From contig NZ_CP157350.1 in assembly GCF_051045985.1 (NCBI RefSeq), positions 124,001 to 188,000 on the forward strand: a stretch of DNA of 64,000 bases. Direction: 5' to 3'. The position numbers and the translations under genes are program-made. This document shows positions 37,544-46,190 of this stretch, piece after piece. The notes under the pieces were generated by a model, which had not been told where the DNA came from, did not search any database, and saw only the letters and a list, made by a program, of their open reading frames with translations. The stretch's first letter is position 1; each line of letters starts with the position of its first letter. Source of the DNA: Scardovia wiggsiae (GTDB lineage Bacteria; Actinomycetota; Actinomycetes; Actinomycetales; Bifidobacteriaceae).

Positions 37544-37688
37544 GTTAATGCCTGGGCCGGCCTTTTCTCCCGCCCTGCTGTCTCCTGTTTTGTTGGCGGC
37601 GTGCTCTATGCTGGTGTGTTGGTAATGCCTGGAGAAGGAGGCCTGGCGCCTCCTCGCAGGACGATAATTCAACGTATGAGGTACTTCT

Positions 37689-38648
37689 ATGCAAAAAACA
37701 GTCCCGGTATTTTTCACTGCCGACGAAGGCTACGTCCCATTCCTGTCAGTGGCCTTAACTTCGCTTATCAGTCATACAGATACTTCAGGCAATACACAGT
37801 ATCGCATTATTATTGTCGGCAAAGGCCTGAGTGAAGAATCGAAAACCAACCTCACCAATATGGCTACCGGCAACGTGAGTATTGAACTGTACCCTATGGA
37901 TGCTGATTATATTGACTCTGTAAGCGATGACAAGAACATGCTCCGCGCGGACTACATAACGATGACTATCTATTTCCGCCTGTTTATCCCGGAGATGTTT
38001 CCCGATATCGATAAAGCCATTTATCTTGACTCTGATACTGTAATAAATACTGATGTGGCGGAACTGTATTCATATGATCTGGGGGATAACCTGGTGGCAG
38101 GCGTGCATGATGTATTCATGTCGGCAAATAAAGAAACAACAGATTATGTTGAAAATGCGCTTGGAATGCCGGTCAGGGATTATATTAATTCAGGGATGCT
38201 CCTGATGAACCTTAAGGCGATGCGGGAAGAGCATTTTACCGAACATTTTGTAACGCTGCTCAGAAAATACCACGTAGAATGTGCTGCGGTAGATCAGGAT
38301 TACCTCAACGTGATCTGCCGGGGCAGGATCCTTCTGCTTGCACGCGAATGGAATACTATGATGACCGATGGCACTGCGGGGTCAGACCATCCGAAGATCA
38401 TCCATTACAACCTGTTCCATAAGCCATGGCATTACCGCCATGCTGCGAACGCAGATTATTTCTGGAAATATGCGGAAGATTCAGTATACTATCCTGAGTT
38501 GCTCTCTATCCTCGAAAGCTTCACCCCGGATGAAGTCAGCTCGGATGAACAGAAGAAAGCGCGGCTTATCGGGCAGGTAGTATCTATCCCCGGTAACGAT
38601 GTGAATTTCAAAAAGCTGGCTGACCGCGGTGTTAAAATAACGCTGTAA
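37689..38648 (+). CDS. Family 8 glycosyltransferase
   Basis: A 319-aa retaining GT-A enzyme. It begins VFFTADEGYVPFLSVALTSL, with the metal-binding DxD in KAIYLDSDTVI, the YINSGMLLMNL motif and the later HYNLFHKPWHY. Such enzymes add sugars to lipopolysaccharide, teichoic acid, glycoprotein or capsule; the acceptor is unknown. The ATG has GAGGT. It lies just after the two adhesin genes and the palindromic repeat, so a role on the cell surface is possible. Confidence 0.9.
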   Translation: MQKTVPVFFTADEGYVPFLSVALTSLISHTDTSGNTQYRIIIVGKGLSEESKTNLTNMATGNVSIELYPMDADYIDSVSDDKNMLRADYITMTIYFRLFIPEMFPDIDKAIYLDSDTVINTDVAELYSYDLGDNLVAGVHDVFMSANKETTDYVENALGMPVRDYINSGMLLMNLKAMREEHFTEHFVTLLRKYHVECAAVDQDYLNVICRGRILLLAREWNTMMTDGTAGSDHPKIIHYNLFHKPWHYRHAANADYFWKYAEDSVYYPELLSILESFTPDEVSSDEQKKARLIGQVVSIPGNDVNFKKLADRGVKITL

Positions 38649-38793
38649 GTACAGGCCGCGGCTGGCACTGCCCTGCTGGGTGTGCTGCTCTTGCTGTACG
38701 GTGGTGCTCCGCGGCGATACGGGCAGGCTGCAGGCAGATTGCGGGCGTCGGCTTCGGATTTTACCGGCAGCACACGAAAGAAGGGAATATGAT

Positions 38794-39801
38794 ATGAGTT
38801 TCAGTATTGCCTCAGCAGGCCAGGGGAGCGGACTTTCTTCCCTTTTTCACCGTGTATTTGGTGGAGGGCTTAATTTCTTCTGGATAGCAGTGATCATGGC
38901 CCTGATAGCCTTTTTCGGCTGGATCCCGCAGAAGATTGCAGCAATAGTGTCGGACCGGCAGGAGGACCTTGATTCCCTTATCCGTATACGCAGATACTGC
39001 ACTGCTTTTCCCGCCGTCCTTTGCCTTCTCGGCTTCTTCCCCATGAAGGCACTGTATGATTCAGTCAAAAACATGGAAGGAGGGATGTTTATATTTTTCG
39101 TTGTTTTACTGTGCCTTTTTGAGGGGGCCTGCCAGTTCAACTCGGAACTCACTAAGCACATCCTCCTGCGCCGGCAGAATGAGCCGTATACCAGGCCGGG
39201 CAAGCGCATAGTCCAGAGCTGGGTGGCACTGGCGGGCGCAGTTATTATTGCGGGCGGTATGGTTTATGCGCTGTCCCGTTTTCTGTCTGTAAGGTATGGA
39301 AGAGCCGGGCTGATTATAGGGGGTATCAGGCGCTCCTAGGACTTTTCCTTCCTGCTTACAGGGGTAGTTATTATCGCTATCCTTCTGTGGATCGCATTTT
39401 TCAGGAAAAACAGATATGAGTATGGGGATCCCGCAAGTATGGGCGATGATGCCGGCAGCAGTGCTGACGATGAGGACGATGATGAGGATGTGTTCCATAC
39501 GGATACTACAGATGCCGGTACAGACGGAAGTTATGGAATCCCCTGCGGCGACGGGACGGTCAGCCGTACTACTACGACACATTATTCCGTTGATGCGGAC
39601 GGGCACACATCCAGCTGGACGCGGACCGAAACAACAGATGGATCCGGCAGGACGGCGGCTCAGTTTTTTGAAGGCAGCGATTCTGCGGAGGGTCTGCCGG
39701 ATATGCCGGATATAGACGGGCAAGATGCGGATGCCGGCGCGCAGGGCGATGGTGATTATCAGCAATATTCACATCAGGCAGGCAATGATTTTAAGCGGTA
39801 A
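38794..39801 (+). pseudogene. Membrane protein gene split by an in-frame amber codon
   Basis: The first part (38794-39339, 181 aa) has several membrane helices and ends at TAG (39337-39339). The same frame then continues without a break, DFSFLLTGVVIIAILLWIAFF, which is a clear membrane helix. After this comes an acidic tail (SADDEDDDEDVF) and a Thr/Ser-rich end, reaching stop at 39801. No ribosome site supports a new start after the amber. It is best read as one gene of about 335 codons interrupted by one stop: a nonsense mutation, a sequencing error or a readthrough site. The ATG at 38794 has AAGGGA. I recognise no named family. Confidence 0.7.
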
Positions 39802-39952
39802 CGTATCCTGCTATATTTATATTAGCCGGCAGAGCACATATACTAGCCGACAGAGCGCAGAGGCTATACCAGGAACATATATCGGATATCCAGTACAGCC
39901 TCTGTAATTCTCGCTATTCCCTTTTAATAGGGTGTCTGTGCTTAATCTATGT

Positions 39953-40663
39953 TTAATTCTTCCCATCACTGAAAATGATGTTAGGATTGGCTGCGCTGAG
40001 CGGGCCGCGGACGGCCGCAAGTGCCCTTTTTGCGCCGCCGAAAAGCAGGTAATTCGAGCCAATATGGAAAGTGAAGCCATCCGTCAGAGTGACCAGCAGG
40101 CCGGGTGACTTGGTGAAGCTTGACTGCACGGTAATGCTACGGATATTCTGGGCCGGAGCGGAGAGGATAATTTTCTCCGGATCCGCAGCAGTTTTTACAG
40201 CTCCCGCTGCGGCATGATGAAATAAAGCGCCGAGAAGGCCGAACGTCTGGCCCATAGCGATAAGGAAATAGTTTGCCCTGGTGACCAGGAGGGTGGAGCC
40301 GATAACGGCGAATGCTGCCGGCGATGCGGGGAATTTATTGTTGGCATAATAATACCCTTTTGCCTCCCAGTAGACCATATCTGCTCCCGCGGGGCCGGCT
40401 GCCGCACCGGAATAAGGGCCTGCCGGCTGGGCAACATAAGGCTGCGCCTGAGCGGGCTGGGATTGCTGGCCGGAATATGGCTGATTAGGGTAGGGCTGGC
40501 TTGGGGAAGGCTGGTTTACATAAGGCTGCGCGGGGGAAGGAGAGCCCTGCTCCGGATGCGGCACAGCATATGCGGGCTGGAATTGGCCGTTGTCTCCGTT
40601 GTACTGCTGCCCGGCCTGCTGTTCAGGCTGTATAGGTGTGTTCTGCTGTGAGCTGTCAGTCAT
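39953..40663 (-). CDS. Pro/Gln-rich protein with a C-terminal membrane-associated domain, unknown function
   Basis: A 236-aa protein. The N-terminal half (about 10-95) is a low-complexity Pro/Gln/Tyr-rich repeat region (QPYVNQPSPSQPYPNQPYSG). The C-terminal half has a compact domain with YWEAKGYYYANNKF, a hydrophobic core FLIAMGQTFGLLGALFHHA and a final strand-rich part. This resembles proteins with a PH-like or GRAM-like fold, but I cannot confirm it. The start has AGAGGAAGG. Confidence 0.7.
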   Translation of the reverse strand: MTDSSQQNTPIQPEQQAGQQYNGDNGQFQPAYAVPHPEQGSPSPAQPYVNQPSPSQPYPNQPYSGQQSQPAQAQPYVAQPAGPYSGAAAGPAGADMVYWEAKGYYYANNKFPASPAAFAVIGSTLLVTRANYFLIAMGQTFGLLGALFHHAAAGAVKTAADPEKIILSAPAQNIRSITVQSSFTKSPGLLVTLTDGFTFHIGSNYLLFGGAKRALAAVRGPLSAANPNIIFSDGKN

Positions 40664-41138
40664 ATGACGCCTTCCTCTTAGTCAGTTCTGTTTCTATTCC
40701 TGTTTTCAACGCAATATCAAAAGCTGATATCGGCATTATGGTTTTGCGGACACGTGCAGATGTTGTGCTGCATACAGTGGGGCCCGTCTGCCTGCAAGTG
40801 TACTACATGAGTGTGATTCTGCCGGGAGATTACTCCGTTTATGGCCTTTCCGGCAATCTGATTTCCAGGCATTTATTCAGATCTGAAACAGGCTGCTGAA
40901 GGACTTCGCTGATATGTCCTGTACCTTGCCGGAATGGGATCCATGAATTCTGTTTTGCCGTATTCGGTTAACAGGAAGACCTGCCGCACCGGCTGTGATT
41001 ATGAAGAGACTAATAGTTTGTACCGTTGGATAGCGGGCGATACGCAAAGACCAGCTATGCCAGGAAGACGACGGGCAAGATACAGCCGGTGCTGGATATT
41101 GAATGGTATAAACGGATGGGTGGTATAGATTGATATAG
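40664..41138. other. Intergenic region with a possible gene remnant
   Basis: About 470 bases with no convincing gene. On the plus strand a stretch at about 41017-41130 codes FVPLDSGRYAKTSYARKTT... ending LDIEWYKRMGGID and a stop. It reads like protein but is only about 37 codons, has a stop just upstream and no start, so it may be a decayed 3' end of a lost gene. Confidence 0.35.
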
Positions 41139-41175
41139 AAAAGGCCGCTGCGTTTTTCCGTGTGGATGCAGCGGC
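41138..41175 (-). terminator. Intrinsic terminator of tRNA-fMet
   Basis: Minus-strand stem GCCGCTGC (41175-41168) / GCAGCGGC (41151-41144) then CTTTTC. It begins 2 bases after the encoded CCA. Confidence 0.85.
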
Positions 41176-41177
41176 AC

Positions 41178-41254
41178 TGGTAGCGGGGCAAGGATTTGAA
41201 CCTTGGACCTCTGGGTTATGAGCCCAGCGAGCTACCGAGCTGCTCCACCCCGCG
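41178..41254 (-). tRNA. Initiator tRNA-Met (anticodon CAT)
   Basis: A 77-base gene on the minus strand with encoded CCA. Initiator features are seen: three consecutive GC pairs in the anticodon stem (CTGGG-CTCATAA-CCCAG) and an unpaired first base (C1 opposite T72). T-loop GGTTCAAATCC is present. Confidence 0.96.
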
Positions 41255-41280
41255 TCGGCTGTTTTAAAACAGCTTCTACC

Positions 41281-41308
41281 ACCTTAGTGGGATATGGGGA
41301 TTTGTCAA
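41281..41308 (-). promoter_or_regulatory. Promoter of tRNA-fMet
   Basis: Minus-strand TTGACA (41308-41303), 16 bases, TAAGGT (41286-41281). It lies about 27 bases before the mature 5' end. Confidence 0.6.
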
Positions 41309-41594
41309 GCCGCGTGTCGTGTCTGCGGGGCTGCATTCGGCCAAGGTGCGAGCTATAATAAGCATTAAAAGCGCGGAATACCTTCTGCAGCATGCCCTGC
41401 ATCGCATCTGACGGCAGCCTGGTACAAAACTCAGCGAAAATGCTGTGCTGTGTGCACCTTGTACTGATACGCTGCGTCTTTGCCTCCGCATCGGCAGTTC
41501 TGCACCTGCGTGCGAAACGCTGGGCAAACACCTGAATTACCTTTTTAGGGATTTTGGGCTATAGTTAGTCAAGTTTGCAATAAGGAGGCGATAT
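41309..41594 (+). promoter_or_regulatory. atp operon leader with candidate -10 element
   Basis: About 285 bases upstream of atpB without a gene. TATAAT at 41354-41359 on the plus strand is a good -10, with no convincing -35 at the right distance. The leader from it to atpB would be about 230 bases. Divergent from tRNA-fMet. Confidence 0.45.
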
Positions 41595-42434
41595 ATGGCT
41601 GGTTCTCTGGGGATAGGGATCTTCGGCACTTATGCGGCGGCCCAGTCATCCGTCACTTTAGCTGCTGCTCAGCCTGAAATACCGGGCCTGGAAGATTTCC
41701 TTCCTGAAGTTAACCTTTTCCCCGGCACTATTTTTGCCATGAACCGGATCATCATGGTCCGCCTTATGATGACCGCGCTTATCGTGATCGTGCTTGGCAT
41801 AACGGCTGCCAGGGCAAAGCTCATCCCCGGTAGGTGGCAGTCGGCAGTTGAAGGGGTCCTTGAATTCGTACAGAACAATATCACATATCAGGTGATGGGC
41901 GAGCTGCGCGGCAAACAGTATACGCCGTTTGTAGCATCGCTCTTCCTTACTATCGCATGCTTCAATCTGTGCGGGGTCATACCGGGGGCTAATATTGCAG
42001 CCACGGCAACAATAGCTATGCCGCTGATGTTCTCGATCGCTACTCTTGTCAACTATTTCTGGACGGCCCATAAGGAGCAGGGGATACTTAAGTTCCTGCG
42101 CAATGAGATGTTCCCCCCGGGCGTACCTTGGCCGGTATACATCATCCTTGCGCCGATCCAGCTGCTTGAACTCCTGGTGTTCCGTCCGTTGTCCCTGACC
42201 CTGCGGCTTTTCGCCAATATGGTTTCCGGGCATCTGGTTGTGGCTATATGTTTTGCGCTTACACAGTTCTATCTGGTAACGTCAGCAGGCCCAATCAAAC
42301 TCGTCGGCGCGGCATGGTTCCTCGGCGGATTCGCTCTGACAGCGTTTGAAATATTCGTGGCGCTGCTGCAGGCATTCGTCTTTGCGATACTTACCACGGT
42401 GTATATCAATTCAAGCTTCCCGGAAACTGAGTGA
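41595..42434 (+). CDS. atpB: ATP synthase subunit a (Fo)
   Basis: A 279-aa membrane protein that forms the proton half-channels against the c-ring. The essential Arg is in LSLTLRLFANMVSGH; five to six helices are seen. The start has AAGGAGG. It is first in the atpBEFHAGDC operon; there is no atpI before it. Confidence 0.96.
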   Translation: MAGSLGIGIFGTYAAAQSSVTLAAAQPEIPGLEDFLPEVNLFPGTIFAMNRIIMVRLMMTALIVIVLGITAARAKLIPGRWQSAVEGVLEFVQNNITYQVMGELRGKQYTPFVASLFLTIACFNLCGVIPGANIAATATIAMPLMFSIATLVNYFWTAHKEQGILKFLRNEMFPPGVPWPVYIILAPIQLLELLVFRPLSLTLRLFANMVSGHLVVAICFALTQFYLVTSAGPIKLVGAAWFLGGFALTAFEIFVALLQAFVFAILTTVYINSSFPETE

Positions 42435-42717
42435 TCCTGATGGGCGCGGTTGGTACGATACCGGCGGTACTGTCAGGGATACGGTACCCGGAAGGTGCCC
42501 AGGTACTAAACGGGTACTAAAATAGGGAACAGCGAGAAATCGCGCAGCAGAAAACAGAAAATAAGTAAACAAGTACAGATAACAGCAGAAAGCAGAAACA
42601 GCAGACTTAAGGAAACTTAAGATCGGAATACCCGCAGGAAAGCTGCTGGCCATAGCAGCGGACTCACAGGGTATCCGATTGGAAACTTAAAGCGACAGTC
42701 GCAATAAGGAGGAAAAA
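42435..42717 (+). promoter_or_regulatory. Unusual atpB-atpE intercistronic region
   Basis: 283 bases without a gene, long for this operon. It has five GGTAC pentamers starting at 42452, 42466, 42483, 42502 and 42513. The last two are in direct repeat GGTACTAAA at 42502-42510 and 42513-42521, 11 bases apart. Then comes an A/G-rich, T-poor stretch (about 42530-42605), and a small hairpin CTTAAG-GAAA-CTTAAG (42606-42621). GGAAACTTAA recurs at 42681-42690 before the atpE ribosome site. This could hold an internal promoter, a protein site or a translation enhancer for atpE. Confidence 0.55.
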
Positions 42718-42948
42718 ATGAATCTCGTGACACTCGCAGCAATTGCCGGTAACTTCAGCGTATTCGGCTATGGTATGGCAGTACTTGGCCCGAGTATCGG
42801 TCTGGGTATGATTTTCGGCAAGGCTATGGAATCCATCGCCCGCCAGCCTGAGGCCAGCGGCAAGATCAATATGCTTGTTTTCATCGGCTTCGCTGTGGTC
42901 GAAGTCCTTGGCCTGCTGGGGTTCGTGGCCTTCATGATGGCCAGGTAG
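42718..42948 (+). CDS. atpE: ATP synthase subunit c (Fo)
   Basis: A 76-aa two-helix hairpin protein, many copies of which make the rotor ring. The proton-binding Glu is in FAVVEVLGLLGF. The polar loop is GKAMESIARQPEA. I see none of the extra Na+-binding residues, so protons are the likely ion. Ribosome site AAGGAGG. Confidence 0.97.
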   Translation: MNLVTLAAIAGNFSVFGYGMAVLGPSIGLGMIFGKAMESIARQPEASGKINMLVFIGFAVVEVLGLLGFVAFMMAR

Positions 42949-43029
42949 CCCTCGTTCCCCCAACCACGGGGAACAGGCAATAGCAAGCATAGGAACGAAG
43001 ATCTACAGTAAAGGTAAAGGAGGTAAACA

Positions 43030-43569
43030 GTGATTACTATGGCTGCTGACGGCATCGAACTATTCCTGCCGAAAACGTATGACATGTTTTGGTCACTTGT
43101 AGTCCTCATTATCCTTGGTGTTTTCTTCTTCATATTTTTCATGCCGCGGTTCAAGAAAATCTTTGACGAGCGTGCATCCAGGATCGAAGGCAATATTGCC
43201 AAGGCTGAACAGGCGAATAAAGACGCCCAGGCAGCTAAGGAAAAATATGAAGGCCAGTTGAAGAACGCCAGGGTAGAAGCTTCCAAGATCCGCGATAATG
43301 CGCGCGCTGAGGCAACGAATATCATTGCCGATGCGCGTTCGCGTGCTGAATCTGAGGCACAGCAGATAGCTGATAATGCTCAGAAATCTATTGAATCCCA
43401 GCAGCAGCAGGCGCTGGTCAGCCTGAAAAGCGAGGTCGGCGCTATTGCTACGGCTCTCGCCGGAAAGATACTTGACACTAAGCTGCAGAAGGGTGATGTG
43501 CAGGATTCCATGATCGACAGCATGATCTCTTCAATGGAAAAAACAGATAAGGCAGATCACGCTGGGTAA
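43030..43569 (+). CDS. atpF: ATP synthase subunit b (Fo)
   Basis: A 179-aa stator protein with an N-terminal membrane helix (about 18-38) and a long charged coiled coil. GTG start at 43030 with GGAGG 7 bases before; the ATG nine bases later is spaced too far. Confidence 0.95.
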   Translation: MITMAADGIELFLPKTYDMFWSLVVLIILGVFFFIFFMPRFKKIFDERASRIEGNIAKAEQANKDAQAAKEKYEGQLKNARVEASKIRDNARAEATNIIADARSRAESEAQQIADNAQKSIESQQQQALVSLKSEVGAIATALAGKILDTKLQKGDVQDSMIDSMISSMEKTDKADHAG

Positions 43570-43641
43570 GACGGATCAGGCACAGGATTGGACTCAAGGA
43601 AGCGCAAGTGAGTATTGCGGATAAAGGCAAGGAGGTGACGC

Positions 43642-44457
43642 ATGCACGGAGAAATGTCATTAGCAGCTGACCATGAGGTGCGGGAACGGTTTGCACCGGT
43701 GCTCAAAGCTGCAGGGGCCAGTGCCGGGAAGGTTTCTGACGAGCTTTTCGGTTTCTCTTCGGTGCTTGACGCGAACGGCAAGCTTGAGCGTGCGCTGACC
43801 GATCCGTCCCGTCCCGCTTCTGATAAGCAGAAGCTTCTGCGGGCGATTGTGGCCGGCAAAATGCAGCCGGTAACGCTGGAGATCCTGGATGCGCTTGTAG
43901 CATGCCAGTGGAGCCGTGTTTACGACATCTCCAACGGTGTTGAGGACCTGGCGATTGACGCTATCCTGTACCAGGCCGATGCGGAAGGCAAAACAAGCAC
44001 AGTTGCGATGGAACTGGCGAAGATCCATTCGGCTGTGCTGAACCTTACAGCCGTCCGTTCCTACCTGTCTGATACCTATACATCTGCGGGGAAACGTGTG
44101 GAATGCCTTCGGACACTCCTGCGCGGAAACAGCCTTGACCCGATCACCATGAAACTCGCTGAGCACTCCACCCGCGACCTGAGGAACCGCCGTTTCCTGT
44201 CAACCCTGTCCTGGCTGATCAACAAGATATCCGAGCACAGCGGCGAAGAAGTCGTTACAGTGACCTCCGCAGTGCCGCTGTCCGCAGAACAGACAGAACG
44301 TATTACGAACCTCTATACACTCAAACTTGATCACCCTGTCCATATCAATTCGGTAGTAGACGAAACCGTTATCGGCGGCCTGCGCATCCAAGTTGGGGCA
44401 GAAGTGACAGATACAACAGTTGTGGCACAGCTGCATCATTTGCAGCAGGTGCTGTAA
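43642..44457 (+). CDS. atpH: ATP synthase subunit delta (F1)
   Basis: A 271-aa protein that joins the stator b subunit to F1. The C-terminal half contains EVVTVTSAVPLSAEQTERI and GGLRIQVGAEVTD, conserved in the delta family. The N-terminal half is longer than in proteobacteria, as in other actinobacteria. Strong AAGGAGG site. Confidence 0.94.
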   Translation: MHGEMSLAADHEVRERFAPVLKAAGASAGKVSDELFGFSSVLDANGKLERALTDPSRPASDKQKLLRAIVAGKMQPVTLEILDALVACQWSRVYDISNGVEDLAIDAILYQADAEGKTSTVAMELAKIHSAVLNLTAVRSYLSDTYTSAGKRVECLRTLLRGNSLDPITMKLAEHSTRDLRNRRFLSTLSWLINKISEHSGEEVVTVTSAVPLSAEQTERITNLYTLKLDHPVHINSVVDETVIGGLRIQVGAEVTDTTVVAQLHHLQQVL

Positions 44458-44472
44458 GAAAAGGAGTGATCA

Positions 44473-46188
44473 ATGGCAGAATTAACCATCGATCCCGCTG
44501 CGATACGCCAGGCGCTTGACGATTTTGTCGAATCATACACGCCTTCGGCAGCTCCAACCCAGGAGGTCGGCTATGTCAAAACTGCCGGCGATGGTATTGC
44601 CCAGGTAGAAGGCTTGCCGGGATGTATGGCAAATGAGCTTCTCACTTTTGAAGACGGCACTCTCGGTCTGGCATTCAACCTTGACGCACGCGAGATCGGC
44701 GTAGTGATCCTGGGCGAATTTGCAGGTATTGAGGAAGGCCAGGAGGTGCGCAGGACAGGGGAAGTGCTTTCCGTCCCTGTTGGCGACGGGTACCTTGGCC
44801 GCGTTGTTGATCCGCTCGGGCATCCTATCGACGGGCTTGGCGAAATCAAATCCGAAGGCCGCAGGATCCTTGAAGCGCAGGCGCCTGATGTAATGCACCG
44901 CCACCCTGTTGACCAGCCTATGGAAACGGGCATCAAGGCTATTGATGCCATGACGCCTGTAGGGCGCGGCCAGCGCCAGCTCATTATCGGGGACCGCCAG
45001 ACCGGCAAGACTGCTATAGCGATCGATACCATCATCAACCAGAAGAAGAACTGGGAGTCAGGCGACCCGTCGAAACAGGTGCGCTGCATTTATGTGGCTA
45101 TCGGCCAGAAAGGCTCTACGATCGCTGCTGTGCGTGCTTCGCTGGAAGATGCCGGCGCCATGGAATATACGACTATCGTGGCTTCCCCCGCTTCTGATTC
45201 GGCAGGCTTCAAATACATTGCGCCATATACCGGCTCGGCTATCGGCCAGCACTGGATGTATAACGGCAAACACGTGCTTATCGTATTCGATGACCTGAGC
45301 AAGCAGGCTGAAGCATACCGTTCGATCTCCCTGCTCCTGCGCCGTCCGCCGGGGCGTGAAGCATACCCCGGCGATGTGTTCTACCTGCATTCGCGCCTTC
45401 TGGAACGCTGCGCGCGGCTGTCTGACGATCTGGGCGGCGGCTCCATGACAGGGCTTCCAATCATAGAGACCAAGGCTAATGATGTATCTGCCTATATCCC
45501 GACGAACGTTATTTCCATTACGGATGGGCAGATATTCCTCCAGTCTGATCTGTTCAACGCTAACCAGCGCCCTGCAGTGGATGTAGGCATTTCTGTCTCG
45601 CGTGTAGGCGGCGCGGCGCAGACCAAAGCTTTGAAGAAAGTCTCCGGTACCCTGAAGATATCGCTTGCGCAGTACCGTTCGCTGGAATCATTCGCAATGT
45701 TTGCGTCTGACCTGGATGCTGCTTCGAAAGCCCAGCTGACACGAGGCGCCCGGCTTATGGAGCTGCTGAAGCAGCCTCAGTTCTCGCCGTTCTCCTCCGA
45801 GCAGGAAGTAGTCTCCATCTGGACCGGCACACATGGGAAGCTTGATGACCTTGACCTTTCTGATGTCCTCCCGTTTGAACGCGGGCTGCTTGATTATGTT
45901 GACCACAATACCGATATCCTGAAAGTTATCCGCGAGACTGGCGACTTTACTGATGAGACAGAAAAGAAGCTTGATGATGCGGTTGAGGCTTTCCGCAAGA
46001 CTTATGTCAGGCGTGACGGAACACCGCTGGTCAATATGAAAACTGCGGCTGCTGAGCCGACCGAAGTCGAGCAGGAAGTGATTTCTGCCCGCCGTACTTC
46101 CGACAGGACTGACTCTGCTGATGGCGGCGATAGCCGTAATTCACGGCGCAGAGGCAGGGAAGGCAAGCCCGGCAGGAAAGCTGAATAA
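44473..46188 (+). CDS. atpA: ATP synthase subunit alpha (F1)
   Basis: A 571-aa non-catalytic nucleotide-binding subunit. Walker A GDRQTGKTA; GRDAYPGDVFYLHSRLLER-like sequence (REAYPGDVFYLHSRLLER) is present. The C-terminal tail of about 50 residues after the core is charged and Arg/Gly/Asp-rich, longer than in most bacteria. AAAGGAG site before ATG. Confidence 0.97.
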   Translation: MAELTIDPAAIRQALDDFVESYTPSAAPTQEVGYVKTAGDGIAQVEGLPGCMANELLTFEDGTLGLAFNLDAREIGVVILGEFAGIEEGQEVRRTGEVLSVPVGDGYLGRVVDPLGHPIDGLGEIKSEGRRILEAQAPDVMHRHPVDQPMETGIKAIDAMTPVGRGQRQLIIGDRQTGKTAIAIDTIINQKKNWESGDPSKQVRCIYVAIGQKGSTIAAVRASLEDAGAMEYTTIVASPASDSAGFKYIAPYTGSAIGQHWMYNGKHVLIVFDDLSKQAEAYRSISLLLRRPPGREAYPGDVFYLHSRLLERCARLSDDLGGGSMTGLPIIETKANDVSAYIPTNVISITDGQIFLQSDLFNANQRPAVDVGISVSRVGGAAQTKALKKVSGTLKISLAQYRSLESFAMFASDLDAASKAQLTRGARLMELLKQPQFSPFSSEQEVVSIWTGTHGKLDDLDLSDVLPFERGLLDYVDHNTDILKVIRETGDFTDETEKKLDDAVEAFRKTYVRRDGTPLVNMKTAAAEPTEVEQEVISARRTSDRTDSADGGDSRNSRRRGREGKPGRKAE

Positions 46189-46190
46189 GT

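Noticed and set aside
40877..41191. Minus-strand open frame as a gene
   Set aside because: It runs through the tRNA-fMet terminator and has no ribosome site or recognisable motif.
42718..42948. Sodium-dependent ATP synthase
   Set aside because: The c subunit has only the Glu without the extra Na+-binding residues.
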